DNA of 64,000 nucleotides from BP-191 sp035940575 (GTDB taxonomy: Bacteria > Actinomycetota > Actinomycetes > BP-191): the NCBI GenBank assembly GCA_035940575.1, contig DASZER010000063.1, positions 1-64,000 on the forward strand. The letters are read 5' to 3'. The first letter of the stretch is position 1, and every line of letters starts with the position of its first letter. Of the stretch, positions 8,782-17,453 are shown one piece after another. The notes under the pieces were generated by a model that made no database searches, had not been told where the DNA came from, and was given only the letters and a program-made list of their open reading frames with translations. Both the position numbers and the translations under genes were made by a program.

Positions 8782-10119
8782 ATGAAGGCCATCCTCGAAG
8801 CCATCCTGGCGGGCGACACCCCTGGCGAGGAGTTCGCCTCGCTGCCCGTGCCCGACCACTACCGCGGCGTCGTCGTACGCAAGGACGAGCAGGAGATGTT
8901 CGCGGGGCTCCCGACCCGCGACAAGGACCCGCGCAAGGCGCTCCACGTCGACGAGGTCGCGACGCCCGAGCTCGGGCCAGGGGAAGCCCTGGTCGCGGTC
9001 ATGGCCAGCGCGGTCAACTACAACACCGTCTGGACCTCGATCTTCGAGCCGCTGTCGACGTTCAAGTTCCTGGAGCGCTACGGCAGGCTCTCGCCGCTCA
9101 CGAAGCGCCACGACCTGCCGTACCACGTTGTCGGCTCCGACCTCGCGGGCGTCGTCCTGCGCACGGGCCCCGGCGTGCACGCGTGGAAGGCGGGCGACGA
9201 GGTCGTCGCGCACTGCCTGTCGGTCGAGCTGGAGAGCCCCGACGGCCACAACGACACCATGCTCGACCCCGAGCAGCGCATCTGGGGCTTCGAGACCAAC
9301 TTCGGCGGCCTCGCCGAGCTCGCGCTCGTCAAGACCAACCAGCTCATGCCGAAGCCCGCCCACCTGTCGTGGGAGGAGGCGGCCTGCCCCGGGCTCGTCA
9401 ACAGCACGGCGTACCGCCAGCTCGTCTCCGTCAACGGCGCCAACATGAAGCAGGGCGACACCGTCCTGATCTGGGGCGCGAGCGGCGGCCTCGGCTCCTA
9501 CGCCACGCAGTTCGCCCTGAACGGCGGCGCGATCCCCGTCTGCGTCGTGTCCTCGCCCGAGAAGGCGGAGATCTGCCGCGCGATGGGCGCCGACCTCGTC
9601 ATCGACCGTTCCGCCGAGGGCTACAAGTTCTGGAAGAACGAGAACGAGCAGGACCCCAAGGAGTGGCAGCGCTTCGGCGCGCGCATCCGCGAGCTGACCG
9701 GCGGCGAGGACCCGGACATCGTGTTCGAGCACCCGGGCCGCGAGACGTTCGGCGCGAGCGTCTACGTCACCCGCAAGGGCGGCACGATCGTCACCTGCGC
9801 GTCGACGTCGGGATACCTGCACCAGTACGACAACCGCTACCTCTGGATGCACCTCAAGCGGATCATCGGCTCGCACTTCGCGAACTACCGCGAGGCGTAC
9901 GAGGCCAACCGCCTCATCGCGAAGGGCCTCATCCACCCGACGCTGTCCAAGGTGTACTCGATGGAGGACACGGGGCAGGCGGCGTACGACGTGCACCGCA
10001 ACCTGCACCAGGGCAAGGTCGGCGTCCTCTGCCTCGCGCCCGAGGAGGGGCTCGGCGTCCGCGACCCCGAGCTGCGCGCGAAGCACGAGAAGGCGATCAA
10101 CCGCTTCCGCGACGTCTGA
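8782..10119 (+). CDS. ccrA: crotonyl-CoA carboxylase/reductase
   Basis: NADPH-dependent reductive carboxylation of crotonyl-CoA to (2S)-ethylmalonyl-CoA, the key step of the ethylmalonyl-CoA pathway and a source of ethylmalonyl-CoA for polyketides. 445 residues of the zinc-less MDR fold. Residues known to hold CO2 in characterised enzymes are recognisable: NYNTVW, WGFETNFGG and SHFANYREA. The nucleotide-binding motif is WGASGGLGSYA. These distinguish it from simple enoyl reductases. Ethylmalonyl-CoA mutase at 21123, epimerase at 3675 and the 3-hydroxyacyl-CoA dehydrogenases supply neighbouring steps, although they are not adjacent. The next gene begins immediately after its stop. Confidence 0.95.
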   Translation: MKAILEAILAGDTPGEEFASLPVPDHYRGVVVRKDEQEMFAGLPTRDKDPRKALHVDEVATPELGPGEALVAVMASAVNYNTVWTSIFEPLSTFKFLERYGRLSPLTKRHDLPYHVVGSDLAGVVLRTGPGVHAWKAGDEVVAHCLSVELESPDGHNDTMLDPEQRIWGFETNFGGLAELALVKTNQLMPKPAHLSWEEAACPGLVNSTAYRQLVSVNGANMKQGDTVLIWGASGGLGSYATQFALNGGAIPVCVVSSPEKAEICRAMGADLVIDRSAEGYKFWKNENEQDPKEWQRFGARIRELTGGEDPDIVFEHPGRETFGASVYVTRKGGTIVTCASTSGYLHQYDNRYLWMHLKRIIGSHFANYREAYEANRLIAKGLIHPTLSKVYSMEDTGQAAYDVHRNLHQGKVGVLCLAPEEGLGVRDPELRAKHEKAINRFRDV

Positions 10120-10120
10120 C

Positions 10121-10934
10121 GTGCGGGTCGAACGCCACGACGACCCGGCGGCGTTCGAGCGCCTCGTCACGCCGCTGCTGCTGCGCGACGAGGCGCGCTA
10201 CAACCTCGAGCTCGCCGTCGTCGGTCAGATCGCGGCCGGCGACGAGGCCATGGACGGCGAGCCCGTGATGCTCGCGGTCCGCGACGGCGACGCGCTCGTC
10301 GGCGCGGCCGTGCGGATGCCGCCGTGGAACCTCCTCGTCGCGCCCGTCCCGCTCGCCGCGATGGCCGAGGTGGCGGCGATGACGCCCGGCGTGCCCGGCG
10401 TCATCGGCACGCCCGAGGGCACCGAGGCCTACGCCGCCGCCGACGGCCGCCCCTGGCACGCCGAACGCGGCCAGGGCGTGTACGGCCTGCGGGAGCCCCT
10501 CGACCCGCCGCGCCCGGGCGCCCGGCCGCCTGCGCGCCGCCGACCCCGAGCGCGACGGCGACCTGGCGACGGCGTGGTTCGCGGCGTTCTGCAAGGAGGC
10601 CGTGCTGCCCGAGCCGCCGCCGGGGCACGTCGTCGAGCGGGCCCGCCAGGGGCGCGTGTTCCTGTGGGAGGACGGCGAGCCCGCCTGCCTCGTCGGCGTC
10701 GGCGGCACGACGCCGAACGGCGCCCGCGTCGGCCCGGTCTACACCCCGCCCGAGCGCCGCGGCCGCGGCTACGGCACCACCGCGACGGCCGCCGTGACGC
10801 GCCTGCTGCTCGACGGCGGGCGCAGGTTCACGTTCCTCTACACCGACCTGGACAACGCCACCGCCAACCGGATCTACCCCACGATCGGCTACGAGCGTGT
10901 CGCGGAGGTCCGGACGGTGGTGTTCGACGGGTAG
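10121..10934 (+). pseudogene. GNAT acetyltransferase, reading frame disrupted near 10500-10530
   Basis: The N-terminal half (GTG 10121, about 130 residues) and the C-terminal half, with the acetyl-CoA motif RRGRGYGTTAT and the closing NRIYPTIGY strand-helix, are clearly parts of one GNAT protein of about 270 residues but lie in different frames. The first frame runs through GLREPLDPP; the conserved continuation GRLRAADPERDGD is one base out of phase. Removing one base, or adding two, in the C/G-rich stretch about 10500-10530 would join them. The first frame does not meet a stop for over 1,000 codons, so a chimeric product is possible. Either a genuine frameshift or a sequencing error in a GC homopolymer-like region. 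Confidence 0.7.
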
Positions 10935-10937
10935 GTT
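10932..10937 (+). promoter_or_regulatory. putative -10 box before the AI-2E transporter gene
   Basis: TAGGTT overlaps the stop codon of the acetyltransferase and ends 6 nt before ATG 10944, the same spacing seen at other genes here. No convincing -35 box. Suggests a leaderless transcript. Confidence 0.35.
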
Positions 10938-10943
10938 TCCGGC

Positions 10944-12242
10944 ATGCCGGAGCCCGCGAAGAAGCCCGCCAAGAAGGCCTCGCCCGCCACGCGGAGGCGC
11001 AAGACGCAGGAGGCGGTGCAAGCCGCCGCCGACTCGGTGCGCGAGGCGCGCGAGGCCGAGCGGGAGGCCGACGAGGCCGCCGCCGCGGCGCAGCGCGCGG
11101 GCGAGGCCGCGGTCGCCGCCGCCGAGGAGGTCGAGCCCGACGACCCGCTGCTCGACACGGCGATCCGTCAGATCGAGGCGGGCGCGTCGGACGAGCAGCC
11201 GTTCGGCGAGCCGGGCGAGCCGCTGGCCGAGCGCTCGCCGTTCCGGGTGGCGTTCACCGCGAGCCTCGGCGTGCTGTCCGCGGTGCTGCTCGCCAAGGCC
11301 GTGATCCTCGTCCGCGACGTGATCATCCTGATCGTCATCTCGGGCTTCCTGGCGATCGGCCTCAACCCCGCCGTGGAGTTCCTCCAGCGCCGCCGCCTCA
11401 AGCGCGCGCAGGCGGTCGCGGCGGTCGTCGGCGTCGTGCTGCTGTTCTTCGGCGGCTTCGTGGCGGCGGCCGTGCCCCCCGTCGCCGGCCAGGCGACCGA
11501 GCTCCAGAAGACCGTCCCCGAGTACGCCGCGCGGGCGCGGGAGAACAAGACGTTCGCCCGCCTGGACAAGCAGTTCCACATCGTCGAGAAGATCACGAAG
11601 TCGGTCAACGAGAACGCCGGCGCCGCCGCGGGCAGCGCGGTCACCGTCGCGCGCGGCATCCTCACCGCGGTCTTCAAGACGGTGACGGTGCTGATCCTGA
11701 CGCTCTACTTCCTCGCGTCGTACCCGAACATCAAACGCGGCGCGTACCGGCTCATCCCGCGGTCGAGACGCGCCCGCGTCGGGCTGATCGCCGACGAGAT
11801 CCTCGCCCGCGTCGGCGGCTACGTCCTCGGCAACCTCGCGACGTCGTTCATCGCCGGGTTCTTCGCGTTCGTGTTCTTCATGATCGCGGGCGTGCCGTAC
11901 CCCTTCGCGCTCGCGATGCTCGTGGCGATCTTCGACCTGATCCCGCTCGTCGGCGCGACGATCGCCGCCGTCGTCTGCACGGCCGTGGCGTTCTTCGTCT
12001 CCGTGGAGGTCGGCATCGCGTCGACCGTCTACTTCCTGCTCTACCAGCAGATCGAGAACTTCGTCGTCGTCCCGAAGGTCATGAAGCGCACCGTCGACAT
12101 CTCGCCGCTCGCGACCATCGTCGCCGCGCTCATCGGCGGCACGCTGCTCGGCGTCATCGGCGCGCTGCTCGCGATCCCCGTCGCCGCCGCGATCCAGCTC
12201 GTCGGCAGCGAGGTGGTCTACCCGCGCCAGGACGCCGGATGA
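10944..12242 (+). CDS. AI-2E (PerM/YdiK) family transporter
   Basis: 432-residue polytopic membrane protein. An unusual Lys/Ala/Glu-rich charged N-terminal segment (about residues 1-85, probably cytoplasmic and helical) precedes the core. The core has a hydrophobic pair near residues 90-160, an extracytoplasmic helical region with NENAGAAAGSA, and the family C-terminal block with IPLVGATIAAVV, YQQIENFVVVPKV and a GVIGALLAIPVAAA helix. Family members export small molecules or act as Na+/H+ antiporters; the substrate here is unknown. ATG 10944 begins 9 bp after the acetyltransferase. Its stop overlaps the next ATG. Confidence 0.88.
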   Translation: MPEPAKKPAKKASPATRRRKTQEAVQAAADSVREAREAEREADEAAAAAQRAGEAAVAAAEEVEPDDPLLDTAIRQIEAGASDEQPFGEPGEPLAERSPFRVAFTASLGVLSAVLLAKAVILVRDVIILIVISGFLAIGLNPAVEFLQRRRLKRAQAVAAVVGVVLLFFGGFVAAAVPPVAGQATELQKTVPEYAARARENKTFARLDKQFHIVEKITKSVNENAGAAAGSAVTVARGILTAVFKTVTVLILTLYFLASYPNIKRGAYRLIPRSRRARVGLIADEILARVGGYVLGNLATSFIAGFFAFVFFMIAGVPYPFALAMLVAIFDLIPLVGATIAAVVCTAVAFFVSVEVGIASTVYFLLYQQIENFVVVPKVMKRTVDISPLATIVAALIGGTLLGVIGALLAIPVAAAIQLVGSEVVYPRQDAG

Positions 12243-13255
12243 GAGCGGTCCGCTTCTCCGGCGCCGGCACGCGCCCGGCGGTCGAGGACGTGCCGGTCCC
12301 GGAGCCGGGCCCGGGCGAGGTACGCGTCCGCGTCCGCGCGTGCGGCATCTGCGGCTCCGACGTGCACATCGTCCACGGCGTCACGCCCGCCGCGATCCCG
12401 CTGACGCTCGGCCACGAGCCCTCGGGCGTCGTCGACGACCCCGGCGACTCGTCGTGGCGCGCAGGCGACCGCGTGAGCATCGCGGCCGGGTACGGCTGCG
12501 GCGACTGCGCGATGTGCGCCGCCGACCGCCCGAACGTCTGCCCCGGCCTGCACATCCCCGGCATCACCCGCGACGGGGCGCAGGCGGAGTACGTCGTCGT
12601 CCCGGCCCGCGCGCTCGTCGCGCTGCCGGACTCCGTCGACTTCGCGACCGGAGCGATCGTGACCGACGCGGTCGCGACGCCGTTCCACGCGATCCGCCGC
12701 AACGGCGTCTCCCGCGGCCAGACCGCCGTCGTCTACGGCGTCGGCGGGCTCGGCCTGCACGCGGTCACGATCCTCAAGCAGGTCGTCGGCGCGCACGTGG
12801 TCGCGGTCGACGTGCTACCCGCCGCGCTCGAACGCGCGAAGGCGTTCGGCGCGGACGAGGTCGTCGACGGGTCGGCGAAGCCCGCCGCCGCCGTGCGCGC
12901 GCTGACGGGCGGGGGCGCGCACGCGTCGTTCGAGTTCGTCGGCGCGGCGGCCGTGACCGACCAGGCCGTGAAGTCGCTGACCCGCGGCGGCACGTGCACG
13001 GTCGTCGGCGTCACGCCCGAGCCGCTGAGCCTCGGCCTGCCCCAGGCCCTGCTGGTCGCCGGCGAGATCACGGTGCAGGGGTCGTTCGGCTGCTCGGGCG
13101 CCGAGCTCGCGGAGCTCGTCGGGCTCGTCGCCGACGGCACGCTCGACCTGTCGGGGACGATCACGCACAGGTACGCGCTCGAGGACTTCGACGCGGCGCT
13201 GCGCACGTTGGAGACCAAGGAGGGCGACCCGATCAGGGTGGTCGTCGAGCAGTGA
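12239..13255 (+). CDS. zinc-dependent alcohol dehydrogenase
   Basis: 338-residue medium-chain dehydrogenase/reductase. Catalytic zinc site: CGICGSDVH and GHEPSGVV. Structural zinc lobe: four Cys in GCGDCAMCAADRPNVC. The Rossmann motif is GVGGLGLHAV (about residues 170-180), followed by an acidic VDV, which favours NAD+. ATG 12239 overlaps the preceding stop, and its own stop overlaps the MFS gene start, so three genes from 10944 form a tight operon. Substrate (alcohol or sugar alcohol) cannot be told. Confidence 0.9.
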   Translation: MRAVRFSGAGTRPAVEDVPVPEPGPGEVRVRVRACGICGSDVHIVHGVTPAAIPLTLGHEPSGVVDDPGDSSWRAGDRVSIAAGYGCGDCAMCAADRPNVCPGLHIPGITRDGAQAEYVVVPARALVALPDSVDFATGAIVTDAVATPFHAIRRNGVSRGQTAVVYGVGGLGLHAVTILKQVVGAHVVAVDVLPAALERAKAFGADEVVDGSAKPAAAVRALTGGGAHASFEFVGAAAVTDQAVKSLTRGGTCTVVGVTPEPLSLGLPQALLVAGEITVQGSFGCSGAELAELVGLVADGTLDLSGTITHRYALEDFDAALRTLETKEGDPIRVVVEQ

Positions 13256-14424
13256 GGCTGCTGCGGACGCGGCCGGCGTTCGGTGCGCTCTGGTACGCGC
13301 GGCTGGTGTCGTTCCTCGGCGACTCCCTCGAACGCGTCGCCCTGATCCTCTACGTCGCCCGCTCCGGCAACGCGGCGAACGTCGGCCTGCTGCTGCTCGC
13401 GGCGGAGTTCGTGCCGACGGTGTTCGGCCCGTTCACCGGCGCGCTCGCCGACCGCGTCGCCTCGAAGCGCCGCTTCCTCGTCACGTGCGAGCTGCTCCAG
13501 GGCGCGGTCGTCGCCGTCATCGCGCTGACGACCCCCCCGTTCGCCCTGCTGCTGGCGCTCGTGACGGTCCGCAACGGCATCGGCACCGCGTTCCAGCCCG
13601 CCGCGCGCAGCGCGATCCCCGACCTGGTCGAGGACGACGAGCTCGACCGGGCGAACGCGCTGCTCGGCTTCGGCACGTTCGGCCTCGACGCCGTGGGGCC
13701 GATCGTGGCGGCGGTGCTGCTGCGGTTCGTGGACGTGCGGGACATCCTGCTGTTCGACGCGGCGACGTTCCTCGCGGGCGCCCTGCTGCTCCTGCGCCTG
13801 CCGCCGCTGCACGCCGCGCCGCGCGAGGAGGAGACGCGGCTGCGTACCGACGCGCTCGACGGCATCCGCTACGTCCTGCGCGACCGGTTCCTGCGCGCGC
13901 TCGTGCTCGGTTTCGCCGCGGTCGTCGTCTGCACCGGCGTGGACGACGTCGCGCTGGTGTTCTTCGCTACCGACACGCTGCACGCGGGCGAGCGGACCGC
14001 GAGCGTCCTCTACGCCGGCTCCGGCATCGGCCTGCTCGTCGGCTTCCTGCTGCTGGCCAGGCGGGCGCCGCGCGCGACGGCGGCGTTCGCCGCCGGGCTC
14101 ACCGTGAGCGCGGCGGGCAACGCCCTCACCGGCGCGACCGGCATCGCCGCGCTGGCGCTGGCGTTCCAGGTCGTGCGCGGCCTCGGTGTCGCGCTGGTCG
14201 ACATCGGCCACAACAACCTGATCCAGCGCAACGTCCCGGCACACCTGCGCGGGCGGGCGTTCGCCAACCTCTACGCGGCGCTCGGGATCTCCGTCGGCAT
14301 CGCGTTCGGCGTGGGTGGGCCGCTCGTGGACGCGATCGGCCCGCGGGCGGCGCTGGTCGGGTCGGGCGTGCTCGGCGTCGTCGCCGCCCTGCTCACGGCA
14401 GCGAGGCTAGGGCGTCCCTCGTGA
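13252..14424 (+). CDS. MFS transporter (enterobactin exporter/DHA3-like)
   Basis: 390 residues with about 12 hydrophobic segments. The loop-2 motif GALADRVASKRRFL and the helix-4 segment GIGTAFQPAARSAIPDLV are typical of the EntS/DHA3-type drug and siderophore exporters. GTG 13252 overlaps the alcohol dehydrogenase stop (GTGA), implying translational coupling. Probably exports a small amphiphile. The convergent hydrolase gene follows, separated by a hairpin repeat. Confidence 0.87.
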   Translation: MRLLRTRPAFGALWYARLVSFLGDSLERVALILYVARSGNAANVGLLLLAAEFVPTVFGPFTGALADRVASKRRFLVTCELLQGAVVAVIALTTPPFALLLALVTVRNGIGTAFQPAARSAIPDLVEDDELDRANALLGFGTFGLDAVGPIVAAVLLRFVDVRDILLFDAATFLAGALLLLRLPPLHAAPREEETRLRTDALDGIRYVLRDRFLRALVLGFAAVVVCTGVDDVALVFFATDTLHAGERTASVLYAGSGIGLLVGFLLLARRAPRATAAFAAGLTVSAAGNALTGATGIAALALAFQVVRGLGVALVDIGHNNLIQRNVPAHLRGRAFANLYAALGISVGIAFGVGGPLVDAIGPRAALVGSGVLGVVAALLTAARLGRPS

Positions 14425-14457
14425 GTCGCGATCGTCGCGAGCGGCGGCCGTGGCGAC

Positions 14458-14540
14458 GCATCGCAAGGCGGAGGAGCCGCCGATAGCGGCGCTATCGGCG
14501 GCGACGACAACGCCGCGAGGTGCCGTCACGGGCGCCGCGC
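14458..14540. repeat. dispersed hairpin repeat, copy 1
   Basis: First of three related copies of about 80 bp (others at 20603-20682 and 61075-61156). Shared order: CGCAAGGCGGAGGAG, a palindrome, GACGACAACGCCGCGAG, then a GC-rich tail. Here the palindrome is a 12-bp perfect stem (14476-14487 with 14491-14502) around a 3-nt loop. It lies between convergent genes, 13 bp beyond the stop of the minus-strand hydrolase. It may act as a bidirectional terminator or a REP-like element. Confidence 0.8.
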
Positions 14541-14553
14541 AGCAGATCGTGAG

Positions 14554-15333
14554 TCACGAGAGACGCCCTAAGAACTCCCGCAGAGCCTCGTTGAACGCCT
14601 CGGGCGCCTCCATCGACGCCATGTGCCCCGCCGCCGGCACCACCGCGAGCCTGCCCTGCGGCAGCGCCTCGACCATCGCCTCGGCGTCCGGCATCGGCGA
14701 CATCTCGTCCTCGTCGCCGACGATCACGAGCGCGGGCCGGTCGAACGCCCGCAGCGCCTCGAACGAGTCGGGCCGCGCCGCCATCGCGCGCTGTGCCCAC
14801 GCGACCGCGTGCACCGGCGCGTTCTCGACGGTTGCCTTGAGCCTGCCGAGGACCAGCGGCCGGGACTCCTTGGTGGTGCGGCCGGTCAGCTTCGGAAGCA
14901 CCTCGTCCACGAGCTGCGCGGAGGTGCCGCGCTCGACCACCTCGTCGGCGATGCGCAGCCTGTTCGCCACCGCCTCCGGCGCGTCGGCGGAGGCCTTGGT
15001 GTCCGCGAGGACGAGGGCGCGGACGCGTTCGGGGTGCCGCCGGAGGAACGCCATCGCGACGTAGCCGCCCATCGACAGCCCGCCGAGCACGACGCTGTCC
15101 AGCTTCTTGGCGTCGAGCATCGCGGCGACGTCGTCGGCGACCTCGTCCAGGCTCGGCTCGTCGTGGCCGAGCTGCGTCCCGCCGAAGCCGCGCTGGTCGG
15201 GGCAGATCACGCGGTACTCGCCGGACAGCGCCTCGCGCTGCGCGGACCACGTCGTGGCGTTCAGCGGGAACCCGTGCAGCAGCACGACCGCGGGCCCCCG
15301 CCCCGCCTCGATCGCGTAGGGATCGACTCGCAC
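14554..15333 (-). CDS. alpha/beta hydrolase
   Basis: 259-residue single-domain alpha/beta hydrolase: oxyanion-hole HGFPLN, nucleophile elbow GLSMGG (Ser87), acid in GDEDEMSP and catalytic His in AAGHMASME. Similar to pimeloyl-ester/3-oxoadipate enol-lactonase-like hydrolases, but specificity is not readable. GTG start at 15333. It lies 9 bp downstream of the SDR gene on the same strand, as the last gene of a run that begins near 17424. Confidence 0.88.
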   Translation of the reverse strand: MRVDPYAIEAGRGPAVVLLHGFPLNATTWSAQREALSGEYRVICPDQRGFGGTQLGHDEPSLDEVADDVAAMLDAKKLDSVVLGGLSMGGYVAMAFLRRHPERVRALVLADTKASADAPEAVANRLRIADEVVERGTSAQLVDEVLPKLTGRTTKESRPLVLGRLKATVENAPVHAVAWAQRAMAARPDSFEALRAFDRPALVIVGDEDEMSPMPDAEAMVEALPQGRLAVVPAAGHMASMEAPEAFNEALREFLGRLS

Positions 15334-15342
15334 GCAGCGACC

Positions 15343-16107
15343 CTAGCCGAACGCGCCCGCGGTGAGCCCGCCGTCGACCGCGAGCACCTGCCCGGTGACG
15401 TACGACGACGCGTCGCTGGCGAGGAACACCGCCGCTCCCGCCATCTCGTCCGCCTTCGCCCAGCGGCCGAGCGGGATCGTCCTCGTCATCGCGGCGGAGA
15501 CCTCGTCGTTCTCCCACAGCGCGCGGTTGAGGTCGGTCGCGGTCCAGCCGGGGCAGAGCGCGTTGACGCGCACGTTGCGCGGCGCCCACTCCATCGCGAC
15601 CGAGCGCGTGAGGTTGACGACGGCGGCCTTGGCGGCGCCGTACGGCGTCACGCCGGGAGTCCCGCCGAGGCCGGCGATCGAGGACACGTTGACGACGCTG
15701 CCGGAGCCGCGGTCGAGCAGGTGCGGGCCCACGGCCTGCATGACGTAGACGATCGACTCGAAGTTCAGGCGCATGACCTTGGCGTACGCCTCCACGCGCA
15801 CGTCGGTGAACGGCGCCATGAACGACGTGCCGCCCGCGTTGTTCACGACCGCGTCGAGATGCCCGAGCGCCGCGATCGCGTCGGCCACCATCGCCGTCGC
15901 GGCCTCGCGATCGGTGACGTCGGCGGGCACGGCGAACGCCTTGCGCCCCAGCTCCTCCACCTCCGCGACGGTGTCGCCGAGCGCCTCGGCGCTGCGCGCG
16001 GAGACGGCGACGTCGGCACCCGCGCGGGCGTACGCCACCGCGATCGCGCGGCCGATGCCACGGCTCGCGCCGGTGACGAGCGCGGTCTTGCCTGCCAGGT
16101 CGATCAC
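15343..16107 (-). CDS. SDR-family oxidoreductase
   Basis: Classical short-chain dehydrogenase/reductase, 254 residues. Cofactor motif TGASRGIG (residues 12-19), NNAGG at 89-93, catalytic Ser in NVSSIAG (142-143) and YGAAK with Tyr156 and Lys160. The C-terminal VDGGLTAG is typical of the FabG/3-oxoacyl reductase group. The GTG at 16107 overlaps the TGA of the upstream hydrolase, fixing the start. Likely an acyl or polyol reductase; substrate unknown. Confidence 0.9.
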   Translation of the reverse strand: MIDLAGKTALVTGASRGIGRAIAVAYARAGADVAVSARSAEALGDTVAEVEELGRKAFAVPADVTDREAATAMVADAIAALGHLDAVVNNAGGTSFMAPFTDVRVEAYAKVMRLNFESIVYVMQAVGPHLLDRGSGSVVNVSSIAGLGGTPGVTPYGAAKAAVVNLTRSVAMEWAPRNVRVNALCPGWTATDLNRALWENDEVSAAMTRTIPLGRWAKADEMAGAAVFLASDASSYVTGQVLAVDGGLTAGAFG

Positions 16108-16808
16108 AGCGGCCCCTCCCACGTGCGCGGCAACGGGGACGAGCCTGGCACAAGCCGTTCCGCGATGACGTCGAGCACCTCCTCGGCGAAGCCGACGAAC
16201 AGGTGCTTGCTCCTGACGACCTCCACGACCTCGGCCCGCGGCACCCGCGCGAACCGCTCGCGCGCCTGCGGCGGCCGCAGGTAGTCGTCCAGCTCGGGCA
16301 CGACCGCGACGAGCGGCTTGCCCGCCGCCGCCCACGTGTCGAGCTCCGCGTCGCCCGCGCGCTTGAGCGGCGGCGCGAGCAGGACCGCGCCCGCGACGGT
16401 CGGGTCCTCTGCGCCGTACATCAGCGCGAGCTCGGAGCCGAACGACCACCCCACGAGCCACGGCGCCGGCAGGTCCTCGGCCTCGACGAGGTCGAGCGCG
16501 GCGGCGAGGTCGTACCTCTCCGCGTCGCCGCCGTCGAACGTCCCCTCGCTGTCCGCCGTGCCGCGCGTGTTGAACCGCAGGACCGCGATGCCGGCCAGCG
16601 CGGGCAGCCGCCAGTCGGCCTTGCGCAGCACGTGGCTGTCGACGCTGCCGCCGTGGGTGGGCAGCGGGTGGAGGAACAGCGCGGTCGCCCTCGGCGGCCC
16701 GCTCTCCGGCAGCGCGAGGTGCCCGCTCAGCCGCAGCCCGTCGGCGGTGTGCAGCGTGACGGCGCGGCGGCGGGCGGGGAGGACGGTGTTCGCGCGGATG
16801 TCGGTCAC
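16104..16808 (-). CDS. alpha/beta hydrolase (dienelactone hydrolase-like)
   Basis: 234 residues. The fold is indicated by LFLHPLPTHGGS near the N-terminus, the nucleophile motif GWSFGS (GxSxG), VVPELDDY for the acid and SKHLFVG for the catalytic histidine. The HPHP-like N-terminus with DSHVLRK resembles the YsgA/CocE-like group. GTG 16808 is selected because it overlaps the TGA of the upstream 59-residue gene and has a G-rich Shine-Dalgarno; an alternative GTG is at 16832. Coupled by 4-bp overlaps on both sides. Confidence 0.82.
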   Translation of the reverse strand: MTDIRANTVLPARRRAVTLHTADGLRLSGHLALPESGPPRATALFLHPLPTHGGSVDSHVLRKADWRLPALAGIAVLRFNTRGTADSEGTFDGGDAERYDLAAALDLVEAEDLPAPWLVGWSFGSELALMYGAEDPTVAGAVLLAPPLKRAGDAELDTWAAAGKPLVAVVPELDDYLRPPQARERFARVPRAEVVEVVRSKHLFVGFAEEVLDVIAERLVPGSSPLPRTWEGPL

Positions 16809-16984
16809 CGCGCCCCCAGGCGGTGCCAGCACGGCGTGTGCCAGTGCCTACGGTCCTCGACGTCGTCCTCGCGCCAGACGACGACGTGCGGGGTGCGCGG
16901 CCGGATCTCGTGGTCGCAGCCGGGACAGCGGTACTCCTTGGTCGCGTGCTGGCCTGCCACGGGACGGACGACCCAGTCGGTCAA
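16805..16984 (-). CDS. 59-residue zinc-ribbon-like protein
   Basis: A short gene with a TTG start. It begins in the overlap with the DUF1232 gene's TGA (TTGA at 16984-16981) and ends in the overlap with the next hydrolase's GTG. The product contains two metal-binding pairs, CPGCDHE and HTPCWHR, either side of an acidic turn, a zinc-ribbon layout. The sequence EYRCPGCDHEIRPRTPHVVVW resembles small actinobacterial proteins often labelled ATP/GTP-binding protein, for which no function is established. GC-rich third positions and perfect nesting between overlapping starts and stops support it as real. Confidence 0.75.
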   Translation of the reverse strand: MTDWVVRPVAGQHATKEYRCPGCDHEIRPRTPHVVVWREDDVEDRRHWHTPCWHRLGAR

Positions 16985-17424
16985 CGCGCCGTCTCGCTGA
17001 CGACCTCTCCGTCGATGACGTCGTCGCTGCGCTCGCCCTTGCCCATCGTCGCCGCGCCGAACGCCAGCACCGCGAACAGCTTCTTCGGCCGCAGCCCGGC
17101 GGCGGCCGCCTGCATGAGGATCTCGAAGCCGCGGTCGTTGCCGCGCCAGTGCTCGCGGAGCACCTGCTCGCCCGCGCCCATCAGCAGCCTGCGCACGGCC
17201 CAGCCGATGATGGCGACGTCGTCGAGCTGGCCGAGGCCGGGGATGAAGTCGGGGATGACGTCGAACGGCAGCAGCAGGTACGTGCCCGCAGCCGCGACCT
17301 CGTACTTCACCCGCTTCGGGACGCGGGGGTCCTGCGCGACGTCGCGGAACAGCCGCGCCACGTCCGGGACGAACTGCGCCGTCTCGCGTGCGACGGCCTT
17401 GAGACGTTCGATGTCGAGTGCCAC
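16981..17424 (-). CDS. DUF1232 (YkvA-like) membrane-associated protein
   Basis: 147 residues. The central segment, a hydrophobic LLLPFDVIPDFIPGLGQLDD, is the signature of the DUF1232 family (proteins of unknown role, membrane-associated in some bacteria). A second hydrophobic helix (about 115-130) follows. GTG 17424 is preceded by GGGGAGAAT and is favoured over longer upstream frames, which run into the intergenic gap. First gene of a coupled minus-strand cluster extending to 14554. Confidence 0.85.
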   Translation of the reverse strand: MALDIERLKAVARETAQFVPDVARLFRDVAQDPRVPKRVKYEVAAAGTYLLLPFDVIPDFIPGLGQLDDVAIIGWAVRRLLMGAGEQVLREHWRGNDRGFEILMQAAAAGLRPKKLFAVLAFGAATMGKGERSDDVIDGEVVSETAR

Positions 17425-17453
17425 GCGATCATTCTCCCCGCTGCGCGGCTCCG

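Noticed and set aside
10121..13255. Single 1044-codon frame joining the acetyltransferase to the alcohol dehydrogenase
   Set aside because: The middle is antisense-like Arg/Ala-rich sequence out of frame with the AI-2E transporter; only its two ends are real coding.
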